A DNA stretch of 64,000 bases from Portunus trituberculatus. Lineage: Eukaryota > Arthropoda > Malacostraca > Decapoda > Portunidae. The position numbers and the translations under genes were made by a program. The notes under the pieces were generated by a model. The model was not told the DNA's origin. It made no database searches and saw only the letters and a program-made list of their open reading frames with translations. This document shows positions 33,230 through 44,700 of the stretch, piece after piece (within the stretch, counting starts at the first letter, position 1; each line of letters starts with the position of its first letter). The stretch spans positions 30,931,861 to 30,995,860 of the forward strand of contig NC_059304.1 in assembly GCF_017591435.1 (NCBI RefSeq), in the 5' to 3' direction.

Positions 33230-34462
33230 TTAATGAAGGAACTGGATGAAGAGAAGGCAATGGGACCGGATGAAGTCTCAGGCAGAATACTGAAAGAATG
33301 TAGGAAGAACTAGCAAGTCCTATATACAACATCATAAAATGCTCAATAGAAAATGGAACAGTGCCAGTAGAATGGAAAAGAGCTGAGGTGGTTCCCATAT
33401 ATAAGAGTGGAAGGAAAGAAGAACCTTTAAATTACAGACCGGTATCACTAACTAGTGTAATATGCAAGATGTGTGAAAGAATAATAAAGAAACAATGGAT
33501 CGAGTTCCTTGAAGACAACAAATTAATATCAAATAGCCAATTTGGTTTTAGAAAAGGACGGTCTTGTGTAACTAATTTATTGAGTTTCTATTCTAGAATA
33601 GTTGATAGAGTACAAGAGAGAGGGATGGGTTGACTGCATCTACTTGGATTTAAAAAAGGCGTTTGACAAAGTGCCACACGCAAGATTACTGTGGAAGTTA
33701 GAGGAGAAGGGTGGCTTAAAAGGAAGCACATTGAGATGGATAGAAAATTATTTGAGGGGGAGAGAAATAAGGACGGTAGTTAAAGATATGAAGTCCAAGT
33801 GGAGAGCAGTAGAAAGCGGAGTGCCACAGGGGTCAGTATTGGCACCAATACTTTTCCTCATTTATATTAACGACATGCCAGAAGGAGTGAACAGCTACAT
33901 AAATTTGTTTATGGATGATACGAAACTGTGCAGAGTTATAAAGCAAAAGGAGGATTGTGAAATACTGCAAGAAGACCTAAATAAGATCTGGGAATGGAGT
34001 AAGAAGTGGAAATGGAATTCAATGTGAACAAAAGCCATGTCATGGAAATGGGAAAGAGTGAAAGACGACCTGTGGGAATCTATAAGATGGGAGATGGTGT
34101 AGAACTGGAGAAAGTCAAAAGGAAAAGGACTTAGGAGTGACGATGGAAGAAAACAATCAACCAGTAAGCCATATTGATAGAATTTTAGAGAAACATATAA
34201 TTTGCTGAGGAATATTGGAGTAGCATTTCACTACATGGACAAAGAAATGATGAAGAAATTGATAAATACTATAATAAGACCTAGATTGGAATATGCAGGA
34301 GTAGTGTGGACCCCTCATAAAAAGAAACACATAAGAAAATTGGAGAGGCTACAAAAAATGGCTACAAAAATGGTCCCAGAACTTGAAGGGATGACATATG
34401 AGGAGAGACTAAAGGCTATGGATCTACCAACCTTGGAACAAAGAAGGAGAGAGGAGACCTGA
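33230..34462 (+). pseudogene. LINE family 1 reverse transcriptase and C-terminal domain (broken)
   Basis: Motifs in order: AMGPDEVSGRIL, VEWKRAEVVPIYKSGRKEEP, NYRPVSLTSVICKMCERIIK, FGFRKGRSCVTNLL, DCIYLDLKKAFDKVPHARLL, ESGVPQGSVLAPILF, and an active site reading LFMDDTKLCR where other copies have LFADDTKLCR (33906-33935). Then the thumb and LEYAGVVWTPHKKKHIRKLE. Frames change near 33300, 33610, 34015, 34110 and 34180. Confidence 0.85.
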
Positions 34463-34786
34463 TACAAGTCTATAAATTGATCAACGGAATGGACCAAGTG
34501 GATAATGAGAAACTGATCTTGAGAGAAGAATATGACACCTGAAGTACAAGATCGCATAGTAAAAAGCTGAGAAAGGGAAGATGTCTGAGAGATATTAAAA
34601 AATATAGTTTCCCGCAGAGATGTATTGAGACGTGGAACAGTTTAGATGAAGAAGTAGTGTCTGCAAAGAGTGTGCACACTTTTAAAGTAAGATTGGATAA
34701 GTGTAGATATGGAGACGGGGCCACACGAGCATAAAGCCCAGGCCCTGTAAAACTACAACTAGGTACAACTAGGTAAATACACACAC

Positions 34787-35090
34787 GGCCTGGTAGCTCA
34801 GTGGTTAGAGCGCTGGCTTCACAAGCCAGATGACCGGGGTTCGATTTCCCGGCCGGGTGGAGATATTTGGGTGTGCCTCCTTTCACGTGTAGCCCCTGTT
34901 CACCTAGCAGTGAGTAGGTACGGGATGTAAATCGAGGAGTTGTGACCTTGTTGTCCCGGTGTGTGGTGTGTGCCTGGTCTCAGGCCTATCCGAAGATCGG
35001 AAACAATGAGCTCTGAGCTCGTTCCGTAGGGTAACGTCTGGCTGTCTCGTCAGAGACTGCAGCAGATCAAACAGTGAATTACACACACAC
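34787..35090 (+). mobile_element. tRNA-derived SINE with (AC)n tail
   Basis: The head resembles tRNA-Val(CAC): GGCCTGGTAGCTCAGTGG, D-stem GCTC/GAGC, anticodon arm CTGGC-TTCACAA-GCCAG, then a T-arm with a 9-nt loop and poor acceptor pairing, so it is not a functional tRNA. The body includes ACCTAGCAGTGAGTAGG, similar in style to known decapod SINEs. It ends ATTACACACACAC. It is inserted right at the (AC)n tail of the preceding LINE and is followed at once by another LINE. Confidence 0.85.
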
Positions 35091-37168
35091 AGAGAAGTGC
35101 AAAATAAATATGAGATTTTTATGAAATATTATAAAGAGGGAGTTATGAAATTTGTACCAAAGTATAAACCGAGAAAGGAAGGAAGAAAGGATTGGTTTAA
35201 TACAACTTGTGTTAAGGCTAAAGAAAAGAGAGATGTGGCTTGGAAAAGATGGAAAAAGAGCAGGAATATACTAAATAAGGAGAATTATAGAGTGGCGAGA
35301 AATGAGTATGTGAGGGTAAGGAGGGAGGAAGAAAGAAAATTTGAAGAAGATATTGTAGACAAGAGTAAGGAACATCCAAAATTATTTTACAGGTTCATAA
35401 ATGGTAAACTTAAAAAGAGAGAGTCCACTGAAAGATTAAAAGGAGAGCAAGGGATAGAAGATGACCCTAAGAACATCGCGGAATTGCTAAATAATAGGTT
35501 TTAACAAGTATTTACTAAAGAAACAATGTTTGTAAAGCCTCAAAATTTAGAAGGAAATGTGCACATGGATGACATTAAGATACCTAAAAAGGAGTTATAT
35601 AAAATGTTGGAGGAACTTAAAGATGATAAAGCGATGGGACCAGATGAAGTTTCAGGCAAATTATTGAAGGAATGTAGAGAAGAGAAGAATTGATAGATCC
35701 ATTATATGATATTATAAGGTGCTCATTAGAAACCCAGGAAGTTCCGGTAGAGTAGAAAAGAGCTGAAGTGGTGCCCATTTATAAGGGAGGCAGTAAAGAA
35801 GAGCCTCTTAACTATAAACCTGTGTCTTTAACAAGTGTGGTCAGTAAGATTTGTAAGAGGGTGATAAAGAAATATTGGATATGGTTCCTGGAGGATCATA
35901 AGTTATTATCGCATCATCAATTTGGCTTTAGGAAAGGAAGGTCATGTGTAACAAATCTACTGAGCTTTTATTCAAGAGTGGTTGACAAAATACAAGAAAG
36001 AGAGGGATGGATGGACTGTGTATATTTGAATTTAAAAAAAGCTTTTGACAAGGTACCTCACATGAGACTGCTATGGAAATTAGAGATTTATGGAGGACTG
36101 AAGGGAAAAGTGTTAAAGTGGATGGAAAACTACTTGAGAAGAAGGGAGATGAGAACGGTAATAAGGGATGCAAAGTCGGACTGGTTGGTGGTGGAGAGTG
36201 GAGTCCCACAAGGTTCAGTGCTGGCACCAATACTTTTCCTTGTCTATATTAATGATATGCCAGAGGGAGTAAACAATTATATTAATTTGTTTGCGGATGA
36301 TGCGAAGTTGTGTAGGTGTGTGAAGAGTGAAGAAGATTGTGAAATTTTACAGGCAGATCTGGATAGGATTTGGGAGTGGAGCAAAAGGTGGGAGATGGAA
36401 TTTAATCTGAGCAAAAGTCATGTAATGGAGATAGGGAAGAGTGGAAGACGGCCAAGAGGGTCATTTAAGATGGGTGAAGAAGTAGTTTAGAAAAAGGTGG
36501 AAAAGGAAAAGGATTTGGGAGTGATAATACAAGACCGTGGGCAGTTTGAGGCTCATATTGACAAGATGTTTGGAGAAACATATAATTTGATTAGAAATAT
36601 TGGATTAGCCTTTCATTATATGGATAAAGATATGATGAAGAAATTAATTAGTACGGTAATTAGACCAATATTGGAATATGCTGGGGTGGTTTGGTCCCAT
36701 TACAAAAAGAAGCATATAAGGAAATTGTAGAGATTGCAGAGAATGGCAACAAAAATGGTTCCGGAAATGGCAGAGATTAAAAGAAATGAATTTGCTTACC
36801 TTGGAACAAAAAAGAGAAAGAGGGGATTTAATACAGGTTTATAATCTGTTGAACGGTTTGGATGAAGTGGATAATGAGCAAATGATGTTGAGAGAAGAAA
36901 ATTTAAATTGAACTACGAGATCGCATAGTAAAAAGATAGCCAAGGGAATATGCTTGAGGGACGTGAAGAAATATAGTTTCCCACAGAGATGTGTGGAGGT
37001 GTGGAATAGTTTGAGTGAGGAGGTGGTGTTAGCGAGGAGTGTGCATAGTTTTAAAGGAAAGTTAGATGTGTGTAGATATGGAGACTGGGCCACACGAGTA
37101 TGATACCCAGGCCCTATAAAATTACAACTAGGTGAATACAACTAGGTGAATACACACACACACACACA
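35091..37168 (+). mobile_element. LINE family 1, 5'-truncated copy
   Basis: Begins in the endonuclease-RT linker right after the SINE's (AC)n and runs to the family 3' end (two AACTAGGTGAATAC units plus (AC)n, 37152-37168). Confidence 0.88.
35097..36730 (+). pseudogene. LINE family 1 RT (broken), copy at 35 kb
   Basis: Linker frame 35097-35504 (FVPKYKPRKEGRKDWFNTTC), then RT frame 35768-36490: EEPLNYKPVSLTSVVSKICK, FGFRKGRSCVTNLLSFYSRV, CVYLNLKKAFDKVPHMRLLW (Asn replaces the first motif-A Asp), ESGVPQGSVLAPILFLVYIN and the active site LFADDAKLCR. C-terminal part 36497-36730. Breaks near 35503, 35690, 36487 and 36727. The Asp-to-Asn change in motif A would by itself abolish polymerase activity. 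Confidence 0.85.
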
Positions 37169-38232
37169 AATTATTTGAGGGGGAGATAAATAAGGACGGT
37201 AGTTAAAGATATGAAGTCAAAGTGGAGAGCAGTAGAAAGCGGAGTGCCACAGGGGTCAGTATTGGCACCACTACTTTTCCTCATTTATATTAACGACATG
37301 CCAGAAGGAGTGAACAGCTACATAAATTTGTTTGCGGACGATACGAAACTGTGCAGAGTTATAGAGCAAAAGCAGGATTGTGAAATACTGCAAGAAGACC
37401 TTAAATAAGATTTGGGAATGGAGTAAGAAGTGGGAAATGGAATTCAATGTGAACAAAAGCCATGTCATGGAAATGGGAAAGAGTGAAAGACAACCTGTGG
37501 GAATCTATAAGATGGGAGATGGCGTAGAACTGGAGAAAGTAAAAAAGGAAAAGGACTTAGGAGTGACAATGGAAGAAAACAATCAACCAGTAAGCCATAT
37601 TGATAGAATTTTTAGAGAAACATATAATTTGCTAAGGAATATTGGAGTAGCATTTCACTACATGGACAAAAAAATGATGAAGAAATTGATAAGTACTATA
37701 ATAAGACCCAGATTGGAATATGCAGGAGTAGTGTGGACCCCTCATAAAAAGAAATACATAAGGAAATTGGATAGGCTACAAAGAATAGCTACAAGAATGG
37801 TTCCAGAATTTGAAGGGATGACATATGAGGAGAGACTAAAGGCTATGGATTTATCAACCCTGGAACAAAGAATGGAGAGAGGAGACCTAATACAAGTTTA
37901 TAAATTGATCAACGGAATGGACCAAGTGGATAATAAGAAACTGATCCTGAGAGAAGAATATGACATCCGAAGCACAAGATCGCATAGTAAAAAGCTGAGA
38001 AAAGGAAGATGTCTGAGAGATATTAAAAAATATAGTTTCCTGCAGAAATGTATTGAGACGTGGAACAGTTTAGATGAAGAAGTAGTTTCTGCAACGAGTG
38101 TGCACACTTTTAAAGTAAGATTGGATAAGTGTACATATGGAGACGGGGCCACACGAGCATAAAGCCTAGGCCCTGTAAAACTACAACTAGGTAAATACAA
38201 CTAGGCAAATACACACACACACACACACACAC
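37168..38232 (+). mobile_element. LINE family 1, severely 5'-truncated copy
   Basis: Starts in the RT palm (NYLRG-type sequence) directly after the (AC)n of the previous copy and ends with the family 3' repeats and (AC)n at 38211-38232. Confidence 0.88.
37211..38162 (+). pseudogene. LINE family 1 RT palm to C terminus, copy at 37 kb
   Basis: ESGVPQGSVLAPLLFLIYIN and LFADDTKLCR in the first frame, then after one frameshift at about 37400 a 260-codon open frame covers the thumb and whole C-terminal region (MKKLISTIIRPRLEYAGVVW; LPTLEQ-equivalent LSTLEQRMERGDLIQVYKLI; SATSVHTFKVRLDKC). It shows the complete C terminus of the family. Confidence 0.85.
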
Positions 38233-39471
38233 CGTCGCCGTCATTGAGAGAGGACGGCTCGTCTCCGGCTGCGTACAGGAAGAAAGAAAATACCTATGGT
38301 ATTATAGGGCCTGGGTAACTCTAAGTTTTGTGTCCGTAAATGTCCTACTGTCTCTTAGTGTTGAAAGTGAGTGATATGGAGAGTGATCCCTGAGAGGGGA
38401 GTGTGGACGGTGATCGCTCTGGCCGTAATCAGCTGACAACAACAAAAATGGCGTCCAGGCAAACTAGAGACTTCGAAGGTTTTATTACTACGCCAAAAGG
38501 ACTGCAGAAACTTGACATGGATGCAAGAATCCAGGCGCTGGAGAGTAAGTTCCTAAGCATTTTGACAATAGAAGAAAAACTGGATAGAGTTCTAGCCGAG
38601 AATGATTAATTTAAAAAAGAGATCTACTTGTTAACGCTAGAGAATAAAGAGCTGTTGAAGGAAAAAGTAAAGATGGAGAAAGAAAACCAACAACTAAGGA
38701 AACAATGCGAAGAAATGAAGGCTAAACTGATGGAAATGGAGATAAAAATATCCGAAGGGGACTTGAAGAAAGAGGAATATCTTAATCTAATTGACACTAA
38801 GATGAAAGAAGTGAATCATGAACATCTGGAGGTACAAAGGTCGTTTAGAGAGATAGTAAAAAAGCAGGAAGAGGAAAATACAGGGATTACGCAGAGGGAA
38901 ATTGTAAAGCCACTAAAGGAAAATGAGTATGTGGTGAGAGATATCGCTGAAAAGAAAAAATGTGTGATCATAATAGGATTGCGGGAGGAAACTAACAGGA
39001 ACTGGCAGGACAGGAGGGATAAGGAAAATGACAAAATTAAGTCTTTACTGAACAAGATCTCTGTGGAAGAAGAAGACCTATATGCTGAGGTAGAAGAAAG
39101 TGTGAGATTAGGAGCTTCTGAGGAAGGCAAGAATAGATCATTAAAATTGAAATTAAAGTTTCAGGTGGCAGTGGAGGCCTTGTTGAGGAGGGCTTGGAAA
39201 CTTAAGGACTCTGAGAAAACCAAAACCATTTACATAAGAAGAAATATGTCACAAGATGAGAGAATGAAGATGAAGGAGCTAGTATCTGAAGTGAAGGAGA
39301 GGAATGACAAAAGAACAGAAGAGGAAAAGATCAAGTTTTTTTGGAGGATGAGAAATGGGAAGCTAAAGAAGTGATGGATAAAACAGACGGAATAGGCATT
39401 ACATGGAAGAACGAGACTAGGAATGGAATAAAAGTGACTTACACAAACATGGATGGATTTCTGTCTAAGAA
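38233..39471 (+). mobile_element. LINE 5' part (family 1 relative) with ORF1, 3'-cut by a Tigger fragment
   Basis: Starts at the (AC)n end of the previous copy. It has a 5' leader, ORF1, and the first codons of the endonuclease (VTYTNMDGFLSKK, near 39430-39470), where it is cut by sequence of the Tigger family. Confidence 0.8.
38403..39374 (+). pseudogene. LINE ORF1, coiled-coil protein with one stop
   Basis: Two frames in register, 38403-38609 and 38628-39374, separated by a TAA at 38607-38609. Predicted coiled coil EKVKMEKENQQLRKQCEEMK and onward, then a C-terminal part with KKKCVIIIGLREETNRN, EESVRLGASEEGKNRSLKLK and IYIRRNMSQDERMKMKELVS. The last block resembles the RRM-like/CTD region of LINE ORF1 proteins (inference). 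Apart from the stop it looks complete. Confidence 0.7.
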
Positions 39472-39762
39472 ACTCTCCCTCTCTTCATAAATTTAAGATC
39501 ATCAACATTATAAAGTTACATACATACATACATTAGTGTACATTATAATGACTTAAATTAAATTTAACTGCCTAAATGTTAAACTTCATAATTTTTACTT
39601 TTATTAAACCTTTCACTGTACTATGATGCACTCTCGCTTTGCTCAATCTTAATGGAAGTTCAATTCAGGGGTTAAACTTGTTAAAATCGATTCGCTTAAC
39701 GAAGTTTCGCTTAACGAAGTGTTTTTAGGAACGTAACCCCTTCGTTAAGCGGGGGTTGCCTG
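39472..39762 (+). mobile_element. Right-end fragment of the 24.3-25.4-kb Tigger family
   Basis: Matches about 25074-25360 almost base for base (GATCATCAACATTATAAAG; TTCGCTTAACGAAG) and ends GGGGTTGCCTG followed by TA at 39763-39764. Its left part is missing; the right end lies inside a DIRS RT gene. Confidence 0.88.
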
Positions 39763-39764
39763 TA

Positions 39765-40155
39765 TGCGTCTTGTAGATCTAGAGAGACCATCCAATCCCC
39801 CACTTTCATGGACTCCAACACTGAAGCCACTGTCTCCATTTGAAAGGGGCTGACTCTTAAAAACTTGTTCAGGGCTGAAAGGTCGAACACCGGTCTCCAA
39901 CCCCGTTACTTTCGGAACCAGGAACAGACGTGCATAAAAGCCTTCCAGCTTGTCCACCACCAGCTCTATGGCCCCTTTGTCCAACATATCCTGAATCTCT
40001 AGGTCTAGGGCCGTATGACGAACGGACCCCTCTACATAGGTGGCAAACTCTACGGGTCTGGAAGCCAATGGAGGGGGACGAAGAAACGCAGGGTCTTCAC
40101 TACCCACTCCTCTGCCCCTACCTCCATCCACACTCTCCAGTGACGCTGCAGGCAA
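39765..40155 (-). pseudogene. DIRS reverse transcriptase N terminus, truncated
   Basis: Reads DMLDKGAIELVVDKLEGFYA and RLFLVPKVTG, the start of a DIRS/Ty3-like RT, then after a frameshift VFDLSALNKFL-like and WMVSLDLQDA-like residues, where the Tigger insertion cuts the palm at codon Tyr. Confidence 0.75.
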
Positions 40156-40188
40156 GCACCCACAGGAACCGGAGAGCCAGAGTTTTCC

Positions 40189-42664
40189 CTAGCGCGACCT
40201 CCCTCGGCCTCGGGAGCCTCCACTGCGAACCCCCTGGGCGTGAAAGGGCTCTCCTGTGGGGGAGGATCTGGTAACAGGAGCCGATGGAAAGGGTCTAAGA
40301 AGGGACCCTCTCCTCACCTGTCCTCTTACTTTGTTTCCATGGGGTGTCCCGGCTGAACCCCTAACTGAAGAGGTCAAACTCCTAACCAGAGAAGAGAGAG
40401 CACGGTGTTGGGAAGCCAAGTGTTCCGTGTTCTGCACCTTGGCCACCACAGATGGGTCAAAGAGAAAATCAGAAAAAGGAGAAGACAAAAGCTGGTGTTT
40501 ATCCGCATCAGAAAAGGAACCAGGCAAGGCATCCACAGTTGCCTTTCTCCGTAACATATGAAGCCGACAACGTAGTTCTTCTGCAGGGCGAAGAAAATCT
40601 CTGTTGGCCCTGGCCAGAGAGGATAAAAAAGCCAACACTTCCTGCTGTGTGCCTGAAGAGTCTCCAACCCAAGCGGCCAACACCTGGTCTATCCAAGAGG
40701 CGATGCCGGTCATGGAATTCCAGATTCCATCTGAGCCAAGACATGGGTGGAAACTGACACCATCTGGTTTCCCTCTGCCTAAGACCACCCAACTCCTCAT
40801 TAACCGGAGGAGGGACCCGAGAGGCCCCTTCGGGTAAATAAATTTCACTGGCACCCTTCTTCTAAATTCTGGGTAACTGGAAAGGAGATAAATTAAGTCT
40901 AGGGTCTTTCAGAGCCTTACCTTGGGCTTCCTCCCGAATAGCCTGGGCCAAAAGAGATCGAGGGATAGCCAAGGAGGGACAGCGAGTCTCAACTGATCCT
41001 TGAGCTCGTTCAACTCCCGTGAGAATCGACGAGGAAGGAGCTTCAGGAGTTGGAAGCTGGTGAAAACTCCTCACTCTTTCTATAAGTTGTAGAAAAGGAG
41101 GATCACCCACCTGAGGAGTAGACACCTCCTCCTCATCTTCCTCATCTGCCTCATAAGTGGACTGGGAATGTTCAACCAGTCTGGAAGCTGAGGATCCTGG
41201 AACCAGATTGCTGCTACCAGGAACGGAAATAAAATGGCTCACCTCATCAGACATCTTTTGGGAAAGTGAAGGGTCCTCCTGAGAAACACCACTGCATGGG
41301 AGGGTATGGTGAGTAGTTCTGGCAAATGAGGCCAAACTAACCTCAACAGTCTAGTCATGAGATTGGTTGGTCTGCAAACCCACCTTAGGAATGGCACCAG
41401 CACGCAAATCCTGAGTGGGAAGAAAAGCATTAGTCAACCCAGCTCTTGAGGGGCCAGGGAGGGGTTCAATGGAATCTCCATTATAAGAACCTTGGTTGAC
41501 TTCCCTGGGAAGAGAGAAAAACTGGCTGTCCTGCCTTAGGGCATGGTGACAGCTGTTCCTCCCATCACTACCATCACCCTCCATGGGGTGGGAAGACAGC
41601 TGGTTGTCATGCCTTAGGGCATAGTGACAGATGTCCTTCCCACCACTACCATTGCCCTGCTTGGGGAAGGAAGACAGCTGGTTGTCACGCCTTAGGGCAA
41701 AGTGACAGCTGTCCCTCCCATCATTGCCAACGGTAATGCCATAACCAGGACCTCCTTTGGCAGTACCTTGGCTGGTCTTAAAGGGCATGGGTTGTTTGTC
41801 AGACCTTAGGTTGTCACCTCCTAATTATCTGGGAGGGGCAGAGAGGAAGTGCCCTGGGGCATAACACTGGCTCTCTACCTCCATATTATGGGGAGAATGT
41901 TGTACTGCCATGACCATAGGAACCTGGCAGTCCCCAAATCCACCCCCAGAACCAGTGAGGGCCTTCGTGAGAGCAACTGGCATCTTACCTGTGTCAGTAG
42001 CGAGGACTGGAACACCAGCTGCTTGTGTTATTGTTGAAGCGGCTGTTGCCGGAACCATCTCGGCCCCGGGCCAGGCTGCACCATCTGTTTCCTGAAATCG
42101 AAGGTCCACCTGATGGATAGGAGACTGAAACCCAGAAAAGGGAGAATCCTGGGAGGAGGTAAGAAAAAGGGACAGTCTATCTAATGTCTCCTCCATTTTA
42201 TACATACGTTTGTGTAGTTGGTGGGAACTCTGAGCCTTGCGCTTCCCAGGTGAAGACTTCCTCCTTTCTCTACGCACCTTAACATTCTCCAAAAACCTGA
42301 GAAACTCATCATGAGACAAAGAAATGCATTTTTCACACCGAGATGTGAGACTGCAAGACTTGACTCTACATGACAAACAATCGTCATGAGGGTCCACAGA
42401 CTGAGATGGTAATGATCTAGAGCACTTACCACACAGCCTTACCATGATCTTACACCAAGCCTCTAACCGAAGACAAGAGCAAGGCGGCAACCCAAAAGCT
42501 GCAGAAACAGGACAAAAAGCTGGTAGTAAGTGAGCTAAGGTAACACATGTAACCACTATGGCAGCAAAGAAGCGAATGAATTGTGGGGGAAGGCTGGCTG
42601 GTACCGAGGGGTTGTAGAAAATGGTCCGTGCACCTTTTCTTAGAGAACGGAAAGAGGAACTCAA
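40189..42664 (-). pseudogene. DIRS Gag-like polyprotein, broken
   Basis: Four minus-strand open segments (42664-41825, 41788-41351, 41335-40862, 40854-40189). The first has a Cys-rich module CGKCSRSLPSQSVDPHDDCL followed by SCRVKSCSLTSRCEKC, and a basic stretch ENVKVRRERRKSSPGKRK. The second has three tandem 26-residue repeats with CHxALRxD (about 41500-41740). The third and fourth are Ser/Pro/Glu-rich and end with an Arg/Gly-rich tail (SGGSRGRGRSR). No enzymatic domain; role as structural Gag inferred from position before the RT. Confidence 0.65.
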
Positions 42665-42829
42665 GTTCTTTTCTTTCGTTGTTCTCTTGCGAGCTAATGG
42701 ACATTATGTAACTTTGCTGTGGGGTGGGGGGTTTAAGCAATAATTAATAATTATGGATAATAGTATGTGTAGTAAGAAAAGGCTTGTAAAAATGGAGTAG
42801 CATGCCAAGTCAGAGGCCCACTAAATTAA

Positions 42830-44700
42830 CAAGCATGGTGAGATGGAACACAAACAAAAAATGTGTATTACAAGTAGCTTTTGATGTGTCAGATGTTCAA
42901 GGCAGAGTAATGAGAGAATGAGAAGTACAAAGGAACAAAGAAATTTTAACCAGATTGATTGACATCATTTCATATCTGGCACGACAAGGAAAGGCTCCCA
43001 TGAATGATGATGAGTCTGCTGAAAGCTCAAACCAGGGCAACTTTCTTGAACTTATGAAAATATTCAGCCAATATGATAGTGTACTCAAGCTGCATTAAGA
43101 TACTGTAAAAGAGAAGAAAGTTGCAAGAGTAAAAGAGAAGAAAGTTGGCAAGAAGAGAAGTTTTGTATTGGTACTCTCAAACAGAACACAAAACGGTCTC
43201 ATAAAAGCCATGGCCACACACTAGAAGCGAGATAGGGAAATAGAAGAGGAAAAAATCTACTCAATATTTGTAGATGAAATGACTGATGTGTCTCGCTGTG
43301 AGCAAGTATCTTTTGCTGTTTGTTATGTTTTTTAAATGGATATCAAGAAGTGATGCTTCTTCTAGGCTGGTCCAGAACAACAGGTGAGGCGATGAAGAAA
43401 ACAATTCTGAAGTTGTTACAGGATAATGGTCTGTTAAAGTATCCCCTTTAGCCCATAATCTTCTGTGAAAAGCCCACATGGTATAAATAAAAAAAATAAA
43501 AAAAAGTTGAAAACTTGCTCTGTCAAGGATTAGACGGTGCAGAAAATACAAGTGGTCAGTACAGAGGACTTCAAATGAGAATTCTGCAACATAATGAGTT
43601 GCTATGTGGATTTACTGAATCTCGTCCTTGTAGAAAGTGCAAAATCAAGTCTACACTTATAACATCCTCCAACCTTGTAGAGAAGCTCTATGTCTTCTTC
43701 ACTGCCTCTACAAAAAGACACACAGCCCTTACACAAGGCCAAGAAGATCTGCACCCTGGATAACACATCATCAAACTGGAGGCCCTTCACAAAGGGCCCT
43801 GAAGGCCCTTCACAAAGTGATGGATGTGGTAGTGAAGATCCTCACTGATCTAACCCTCTAAGAACTTCGACACTGCAGCTGGACATGTAAAAATGTCCCT
43901 TAGAGCCATTGATTTTGAGCTCTTTCTGTGCCTTGAGATCATCACTCCTGTTTTTGACATAATTGCTCTTGCCTCTGGTACTCTTCAGAACCACTGCATT
44001 AACCTGTCCACAGCATATAATGAAGTTGATAGAGTGATGAACGCCCTGTCCAACCTGAGGACAGAAGGCCAGTTCTCAGAGGTATACAAGAATGCCACAG
44101 ATGGCAAAGGCAGCTGAACTCAGCCTTCCCACAGTCCCCCCAGGACAGAAAAGACAAGTTCAGTCAAAATTCCACAGCCACTTCGTCAGTGGACGAGTAT
44201 TACAGAATGAAGGTTTACTACCTATTTCTTGACGTTCTCTCTCAGGAACTACATAGGAAGTTTATGGGAGATGGGAAGACACAGTCAAACAGGATTCTCA
44301 CTGTACTCCACAGTTTGACAAAGGCGAGCAACTGGATGGGTGAAGATGCCATTGATCTGACTCTGCTGAAGCCATTCACACTTTGTGTGAATTCTATGGA
44401 GGAGAAGAAGAAAAGCTGAAAACAGAGCTCATAAGTTTACCATGCCTCTTTCCCAAACACTCACGCTTAAGGGGATGCTAACAACTCTCAGAGACAACAG
44501 TGGACAGGACATTTTTCCAACACTGGTTGAAATGACAAGCTCATACTGATCAAAACACCACTTAAGAAACCCATGCACAGAAGAAAGAGACTCTGATCTT
44601 CTCCTCCTTGCAATTGAAAAAGACATCCATTTAGACTATAATGAGGTGATCAACATTTACAAGAACATGGCCCCCAGAAGGTTGCTGTTGTGATTTGTGA
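42830..44700 (+). pseudogene. hAT transposase pseudogene (ZMYM1/DUF4371-like)
   Basis: Plus-strand pieces in several frames: MVRWNTNKK near 42838, LIDIISYLARQGKAPMNDDE (42950-43010), then IEEEKIYSIFVDEMTDVSRC (43240-43300; catalytic Asp region), LCQGLDGAENTSGQYRGLQM (43515-43580), LVEKLYVFFTASTKRHTALT (43670-43730), MSLRAIDFELFLCLEIITPV (43893-), and VDEYYRMKVYYLFLDVLSQE (44187-). This is the domain order of hAT transposases related to zinc finger MYM-type protein 1. Stops and frameshifts separate nearly every block. TIRs and an 8-bp duplication were not found. Confidence 0.8.

Larger units (their letters stand above)
30738..34786 (+). mobile_element. LINE family 1, apparently full-length but frameshifted
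   Basis: A 4-kb element starting straight after the (AC)n tail of the previous fragment. Order: 5' leader, coiled-coil ORF1 (30879), endonuclease (31929-32620), linker, RT (33230-34030), C-terminal domain, then 3' AACTAGGTAAATAC repeats and a short (AC)n at 34780-34786. It is an APE-type non-LTR element close to the CR1/L2 group (inference from RT motifs). At least six frame breaks divide the ORFs. Confidence 0.87.
39763..42740 (-). mobile_element. DIRS-type retrotransposon, 3'-truncated copy
   Basis: The minus strand carries a Gag-like region (42664 to about 40200) and the beginning of a DIRS reverse transcriptase (to 39765), where a Tigger end interrupts it at a TA. The tyrosine recombinase and 3' repeats are missing. 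Homologous in order and motifs to the element at 47.0-51.2 kb. Confidence 0.78.

Noticed and set aside
34787..34860. Functional tRNA-Val(CAC) gene
   Set aside because: The anticodon arm is good but the T-loop is too long, the acceptor stem pairs poorly, and it is continuous with a SINE body and tail.
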